A stretch of 64,000 nt of DNA from Macrostomum hystrix (taxonomy: Eukaryota; Platyhelminthes; Macrostomidae), in assembly GCA_950097015.1 (NCBI GenBank), contig CATNEN010000039.1, positions 13,672,501-13,736,500 of the forward strand. The letters run 5' to 3'. Below are positions 58,344-64,000 of this stretch, in pieces. The notes under the pieces were generated by a model. The model did no database searches. It was given only the letters and a program-made list of their open reading frames with translations, and was not told the DNA's origin. Positions within the stretch are counted from its first letter, which is position 1. Each line of letters starts with the position of its first letter. Position numbers and translations under genes: made by a program.

Positions 58344-60909
58344 ATGAATCATATTCCTGTTTGATCTGTAATCTCTCTGGTTTATCTAATCTCTCCTCTC
58401 ATCCATCTAATCTAATATTTCTTATCTATCTAATCTGTTCTCTCTCATCTATCTAAACCAACTTTTCTAATCTATCTAATCTGTTCTCTCTCATCTATCT
58501 AAACCAACCTTTCTAATATATCTAATCTCTCCTCTCTCATCTATCGAATCTCTCCTCTCTCATCTATTTAATCTCTCCTCTCTCATCTATCGAATCTCTC
58601 CTCTCTCATCTATTTAATCTCTCCTCTCTCATCTATCTAATCTCTCCTCTCTCATCTATCTAATCTCTCCTCTCTCATCTATTTAATCTCTCCTCTCTCA
58701 TCTATTTAATCTCTCCTCTCTCATCTATCTAATCTCTCCTCTCTCATCTATCTAATCTCTCCTCTCTCCTCTATCTAATCTCTCCTCTCTCATCCATCTA
58801 ATCTCTCCCCTCTCATCTATCTAATCTAAACTTTCTTATCTATCTAATCTCTCCTCTGACATCTATCTCATTTCTAATCTGTAAATTTCTCGTTCTTTTT
58901 TCTACCCTTGAATAGAAATGTCAAGAAAAACATGCAATCTAAAACATAATTATCAGCAGCAGCAGCAGCAGCAGAGGATAAATAGCCTACAGGATTTGGG
59001 GTGACCCCGCAGCACTGTCTCAACCGTTGGACCATAAAATTAAAGAGAGAGAGAGAGAGAGAGAGAGAGTGCGTGGGTAGGTGGGGGAGGAGAGGCGGAG
59101 ATAGCTGGGGGGTGCTGAGACCGCTCTGGCGACGTCCCGGCGGCGATTGCGGCTGGAAGAGATCCGTCTCTGAGGGCGCCCTCGCCGACGCCAACTCCAT
59201 TCTCTCATGCTCATTCTATATTAGCCGCTCAAAATATCTTCAGTCGTACCATTTAAGAGGCGCACGCAGAAGCTGTAACCAGCCCCATCAGCGGCGATCA
59301 ATCAAATAATAGTTGAAGCTTTTTACATGACTTGACGAACAATACCTGAGCTTCTTGTCCTGACTGGTCTAATTTCCTCAGCTCTATGATCTGTTCCGCT
59401 AATTAAATTCTACCTGCACACTCATCACATCATCTTAGCTTTCTAAGGCTTTGAGCAATGTGGCCCCTGCTACCTTTGAATAGTTTCTCCTGTGTCTCAT
59501 CTCTCCCGTGTCTCATCTCTCCCCTGTCTTATCTCTCCTGTGTCTCATCTCTCCCGTGTCTCATCTCTCCCCTGTCTTATCTCTCCTGTGTCTCAACTCT
59601 CCCGTGTCTCATCTCTCCTCTGTCTCATCTCTCCCCTGTCTTATCTCTCCCGTGTCTCATCTCTCCCCTGTCTCAACTCTCCCGTGTCTCATCTCTCCCC
59701 TGTCTCAACTCTCCCGTGTCTCATCTCTCCCGTGTCTCATCTCTCCTGTGTCTCATCTCTCCCGTGTCTCATTTTTCTCCTGTCTCATTTTGTTACTTAA
59801 TGTGAGTACCAAGGAGATTCTCCTAAAGTTGGACATGCAATGACACGGAAGACATGCCTAGATACCATGCCTAGATGGGCCTCAGCTACTCTGTATAATG
59901 AGCAGTTCATTTTAGCATATATTGCCACTGCACTTGCCTGTCCGTCCTGCAGTGTTTTCTAGAATTCCCTTTGTTCCTTCTGCCGTCTTTCTGTGTCCAC
60001 CTAAAGCTGCCTTTGATGCTGAACCTGGCACTGCCTCAATTAGGCTGACTACGAAAGGTAAAGAGAGCCTAGCTATGATGCGGCTGGGGATTTATTCTCA
60101 CTCATCCTTCTCTTGAAGATTTTCCGCCCAATCTGCTTTATTATAATCTTCGTCAGAATCTACATCAAAGAAATCAGCGACCGTCATTCAGTCACTCCCT
60201 CATTCAGTCACTCCCTCATTCAGTCACTCCCTCATTCAGTCACTCCCTCATTCAGTCACTCCCTCATTCAGTCACTCCCTCATTCAGTCACTCCCTCATT
60301 CAGTCACTCCCTCATTCAGTCACTCCCTCATTCAGTCACTCCCTCATTCAGTCACTCCCTCATTCAGCCAATTTTTTGGCTTCAAACACGATTAATCGTC
60401 TTTCATTGTGAATTTATAATGACCTATAGATAGCAAAGTGTCGGTGTTTCATTCTATACAAAAGTCAAGCGCCAGCAACAACCACTTGGCACTAGGCCAG
60501 TGGGAAATTAGCGAATTCAGAAACGTAAACAAATTTACTAAAAAAGCTGTGACTTTTTTACAACTTCATTATGAATTCGAAGTGTGTGAGATGAGATACT
60601 AATAATAAACTGTGTTACACGCTTCATGTTACGCTGTGTAGTGAATGCTTGCAAGTGAATTAATTCGTATTTAGTAATGTGACTCTCTAGCAATTGTCAA
60701 CGAATCTTATCCATGAGAACTAAAGACTGACTGAAAATGTTTAGTTTTAGTTTTTCAAGTCTTGCCTTGATATCTAGGCACTGAGAGACTTACGCAGAGA
60801 ACTGTGCTCCACTTGATGCATTCTAGTGCCTCGTTTTTTAAATATAAAAAGACTTACTCAAACCAACTTAAAATTAAAAATAGATAGATAGATAGATAGA
60901 TAGATAGAC

Positions 60910-60976
<67 letters not shown>

Positions 60977-60977
60977 C

Positions 60978-61036
<59 letters not shown>

Positions 61037-61037
61037 C

Positions 61038-61088
<51 letters not shown>

Positions 61089-61089
61089 C

Positions 61090-61140
<51 letters not shown>

Positions 61141-61187
61141 CAGATAGATAGATAGACAGATAGATAGATAGACAGATAGATAGATAA

Positions 61188-61236
<49 letters not shown>

Positions 61237-61237
61237 C

Positions 61238-61292
<55 letters not shown>

Positions 61293-61293
61293 C

Positions 61294-61352
<59 letters not shown>

Positions 61353-61353
61353 C

Positions 61354-61388
<35 letters not shown>

Positions 61389-61483
61389 CAGATAGATAGA
61401 TAGACAGATAGATAGATAGACAGATAGATAGATAGATAGATAGATAGACAGATAGATAGATAGACAGATAGATAGATAAATAT

Positions 61484-61521
<38 letters not shown>

Positions 61522-61522
61522 G

Positions 61523-61611
<89 letters not shown>

Positions 61612-62995
61612 ATATATTCATTCATTCGTTTATTCATTTATTCATTCAGTCCTTCATTCAGTCATTCAGTCATCAAGTCATTAATTCAGTCAGTCATTCA
61701 GTCATTCATATTCATTCAGTCATTCATTCAGTCCTTCATTCAGTCATTCAAATTCATTCAGTCATTCATTCAGTTCTTCATTCAGTCATTCATATTCATT
61801 CAGTCATTCATTCAGTCCTTCATTCAGTCATTCATATTCATTCAGTCATTCATTCAGTCATTCATTCAGTCATTCATATTCATTCAGTCATTCATTCAGT
61901 CATTCATTCAGTCATTCATATTCATTAAGTCATTAATTCAGTCATTCAGTCATTCATTCAGTCATTCATATTCATTAAGTCATTAATTCAGTCATTCAGT
62001 CATTAATTCAGTCATTCAGTCATTCATTCAGTCATTCATTCAGTTATTCAGTCATTAATTCAGTCATTCAGTCATTAATTCATTCATTCAGTCATTCATT
62101 CAGTCATTCATTCAGTCATTCAGTCATTCATTCATTCAGTCATTCATTCAGTCAGTCATTCATTCAGTCATTCATTCAGTCATTCAGTCATTCATTCAGT
62201 CAGTCATTCATTCAGTCATTCATTCAGTCATTCAGTCATTCATTCAATCAGTCATTCATTCAGTCATTCATTCAGTCATTCATTCAGTCATTCATTCAGT
62301 CATTCATTCTACCAAACTGTTTTCGGCCAGTCTCAGATGTCTCAGTCAAAAAAAGTCCTCCAGCCTCAGTAAATCCCTATTCCAATCCCCATGTCTTCCC
62401 AACCAAATCCAATTTCCTTGAGCTCCAGCAGTTGATCATAGCACGGAAGTTGGTTGATCGGGTCGGGTGGATAATATGCCGCCAGATTTTAAACAAACAG
62501 ACATGCGAGCAAAGTTGGTTTCGTAGCCAGCGGGAATCAAAGATAGTCTCAGTTATAGTCCGGGTTAGAAATCGTGCCTGATGTTCGATATGTCGCTTCT
62601 GTTGTGCTATACCAGCATATTGTGTGTGTGTGTGTGTGTGTGCGTGTTTGTGAGGCCTATATAGTCAAACGCAAACAGTTTGCAATGTTGATTCTATGCT
62701 CACAATCTCAATATCTTTCCTATACCCTTCTTTTTCCTATAGGTTAGTGTTTACATTGGATGCATACCCCCGCATACACATATAGGCTTAATCTAGACAT
62801 CCTTAGGCAGCGGCTTATAGGCCCGCTGATTTCCTAACGCATTGCAAATTTAACTTACTTCGGACATCAGCGGCATAGCTTCGGCCAGCGACGTGCCCGG
62901 ATGATGCTTCAGCGCTGCTGGATGACCGCTAGAGCAGACTGTGCCGTTCGCGGACTGACCCTGGAGAGGCAGCGTGACCGCTTCGTTTTCGTAAT
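56269..62995 (-). CDS. 3' exons of a protein with Q-rich tail and PDZ-binding C-terminus
   Basis: Two well-supported exons. 62995-62859 (acceptor CCCATTACAG, donor GTAAGT) encodes YENEAVTLPLQGQSANG, VCSSGHPAALKHHPGTSLAE and AMPLMSE. 56934-56269 (acceptor AACTTTTCAG, phase 0) encodes QLLFSNSHRRDMQRCSG, an S/R-rich region, a G7 run, polyQ/H tracts and the end KNTYFETSFV. The last residues S-F-V form a class I PDZ ligand, typical of receptor, adhesion or channel tails that dock to scaffolds. A further candidate exon, 59215-59033 (phase 0 at both ends, MELASARAPSETDLFQPQSP), has a weak donor. Upstream exons lie beyond the window or are unrecognised; no membrane segment is visible, so the protein class is unknown. 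The 5.9-kb intron is mostly repeats. Confidence 0.65.
57765..57970 (+). mobile_element. Family A SINE, 5'-truncated
   Basis: Begins at TTTGCCTCTCGCACAAAGG, keeps the B-box GAGTTCGATTCCGCGGCGAG and GAGGGCCAACCACCAAGGTA, and ends near ACACTGCCTGACGATGAG. It lies in the large intron of the PDZ-tail gene, in the opposite orientation to that gene. Confidence 0.75.
58316..58870. repeat. Pyrimidine-rich array of ATCTATCTAATCTCTC type
   Basis: A (TC)n run at 58317-58342, then about 20 units of roughly 23 bp built from TCTCTC and ATCTATYTAATC. Units are more diverged at both ends. Confidence 0.9.
59042..59069. repeat. (GA)n microsatellite
   Basis: Fourteen GA dinucleotides, inside the candidate exon 59033-59215; this weakens the coding case for that exon's 3' part. 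Confidence 0.9.
59488..59795. repeat. 16-bp satellite, second locus of the 22-25 kb family
   Basis: About 19 copies of TCTCATCTCTCCCGTG and its CCTG, TATC and AACTC variants. This is the same 16-bp unit as the 3.2-kb array near the GPCR, 34 kb away. Confidence 0.95.
60182..60370. repeat. 16-bp minisatellite CATTCAGTCACTCCCT
   Basis: Eleven to twelve perfect copies. The CATTCAGT half is also the core of the array at 61.6-62.3 kb. Confidence 0.97.
60371..60879. other. Spacer in the PDZ-tail gene intron
   Basis: No exon recognised between arrays. Confidence 0.35.
60880..61613. repeat. (GATA)n/(GACA)n microsatellite, about 730 bp
   Basis: About 180 TAGA tetramers interspersed with about 17 TAGACAGA variants, plus a few TAAA and TGGA. 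Long minus-strand Ile-Tyr-Leu-Ser frames are repeat translation. Confidence 0.98.
61614..62310. repeat. Degenerate CATTCAGT array
   Basis: About 700 bp of CATT and CAGT tetramers. The left part has units of about 42 bp (with CATATTCATTCAGT); the right part is more irregular. It directly adjoins the GATA array. Confidence 0.95.
62311..62858. other. Intron sequence with a short (TG)n
   Basis: Intron next to the exon at 62859-62995. It has a (TG)n run near 62622-62642 and nothing else recognised. Confidence 0.4.
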
Positions 62996-63036
62996 CTGTA
63001 ATGGGATTTTCAGTTATGATTTTAATTATACTCAGA

Positions 63037-63352
63037 ATAATAATAATAATAATAATTTATTACACCTACCCCAATAGGGTCAGATGTGCAGCCGACAGCA
63101 CAGCCGCAGCTATTGCGCGGCGCATCTGAAGGCTGCGTACAGCTGTTCAGTCCATGGACTGGGGGGACGCCACACCCACCTTCAATTATCCCAGCTATTG
63201 CTGGTACCCATTTAACGGCTGGGTGAACTGAAGCAATGCAGAGTTAAGTGTCTTGCTAAAGGACACAAATTGTTCCAGTGGAGTCGGGAATCGAACCCCC
63301 GACCTTTAAGTCGTGAGTCCGACGCTCTGACCACTAGGCTAAAACCTCTTTT
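63037..63352 (-). mobile_element. Family B SINE, most complete copy
   Basis: On the minus strand: A-box TAGCCTAGTGGTCAGAG, B-box GGTTCGATTCC, then GTGTCCTTTAGCAAGACACT, CAGTTCACCCAGCCGTTAAA, TGGGTACCAGC, AGTCCATGGACTGAACAGC, and an (ATT)n tail (plus-strand 63035-63056). Total about 315 bp. Confidence 0.9.
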
Positions 63353-63361
63353 AAAACATGA

Positions 63362-63622
63362 TAATAACTGCAGGAGGCCGTGGGCACTACACATAGTTTG
63401 GCATACGCTCACACAGGTGTGTACATCTGCCCTGACTTTCTCATGGTACACTATCACTGTGCCTTGGAGGTTGGCCCTCAAGGGCGTAAAATGCACGACA
63501 AGCCCCCAAAGCCTTCTCTACGCGGCTGCGCCCCAAATTAATGTGGCCTCGCCGCGGAATCGAACTCAGGTACCTTGGCGCTAGAGGCAAACGCGTTAAC
63601 TGCTCTGCCACCAACCCCCTAT
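63362..63622 (-). mobile_element. Family A SINE, near-complete
   Basis: The minus strand starts GGTTGGTGGCAGAGCAGTTA, with B-box GAGTTCGATTCC, then TTTGGGGCGCAGCCGCGTAG, GAGGGCCAACCTCCAAGGCA and GTCAGGGCAGATGTACACAC. It lies head-to-tail with a family B copy about 10 bp away. Confidence 0.88.
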
Positions 63623-64000
63623 ATAGACCTAATAATTAGCGCTTGAGCATTTTATCAGATTTGTAATAAAAAGAATTTCGCATCATGAACTACGTAATCC
63701 TTATTTTTAGAAAGACGTAATTTTCATAAACTAGCTGCTTGCTTGCTTGCTTGCCTTGCGAAATTTCGTCTACTTGTTTGTTTTAGAATAGACAAAGATA
63801 CACACACTGGTGCAGAAGATATTCGCACAAGATAGAAGGCAAATTTTAGAACATGATTGACCTACGAACTTGGGACTTCGCCAGTGTGTACTGAAATCAG
63901 TTTTTGAAGAAATTTACTCTGTCGCCACTTGTCCATGTCCTACGCATGCTTTCATCGCTGGCATTTGTAGAGAAACACACCAGGGTATGCTTTAACAACA
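63623..64000. other. Right edge, unassigned
   Basis: A short CTTG tetramer run near 63740; no exon or RNA recognised. Confidence 0.35.

Noticed and set aside
60854-61637. Minus-strand Ile-Tyr-Leu-Ser frames of more than 250 codons
   Set aside because: Translation of the GATA/GACA tract in two frames.

Overview
This is nuclear DNA from an animal. Genes are split by canonical GT-AG introns, the standard code is used (TAA, TAG and TGA all end reading frames), and metazoan families are present: a TNF-type ligand, a DEG/ENaC channel, a rhodopsin-class GPCR and a C-type lectin. The extreme load of simple and minisatellite DNA, the tRNA-derived SINEs and 3' splice sites a few bases before some start codons would suit a free-living flatworm or another spiralian. 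The species cannot be proved from the window, and no bacterial features were seen.

Layout, left to right: (1) 1-1390, minus strand: chromodomain exons and, further in, exons of a possible BRCT-like region, running off the left edge. (2) 3180-6439, plus: 3' part of a SPOC-domain protein of the PHF3/DIDO type with Q/P-rich and RGG tails. (3) 8614-8685: tRNA-Asp(GTC). (4) 8850-12244, minus: a complete five-exon gene for a type II membrane protein with a TNF-like C-terminus. (5) 12.5-20.5 kb: minisatellites around a young 4.4-kb Ty3/gypsy element, with the same 19-bp minisatellite on each side in opposite orientations. (6) 20619-21821, minus: an orphan GPCR, followed by a 3.2-kb 16-bp satellite. 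(7) 25.6-29.1 kb: 24-bp, CAGT and 19-bp arrays. (8) 29760-32014: DEG/ENaC channel; 32880-33602: C-type lectin. (9) 36.2-39.4 kb: DNA transposons, one nested inside another. (10) 40362-45894: a complete six-exon condensin subunit H gene. (11) 46.3-48.0 kb satellite, a small HMG-box-like gene at 48790-49431, then further satellites to about 55.6 kb. (12) 56269-62995, minus: the 3' end of a gene encoding a Q-rich tail with a PDZ ligand; its large intron holds more arrays and a SINE.

About a third of the window is tandem repeat. Several introns are nearly filled by one minisatellite or one SINE, so transposons and repeat expansion, not coding sequence, set gene length here. The protein genes look like independent neighbours; no operon-like or pathway grouping is evident.
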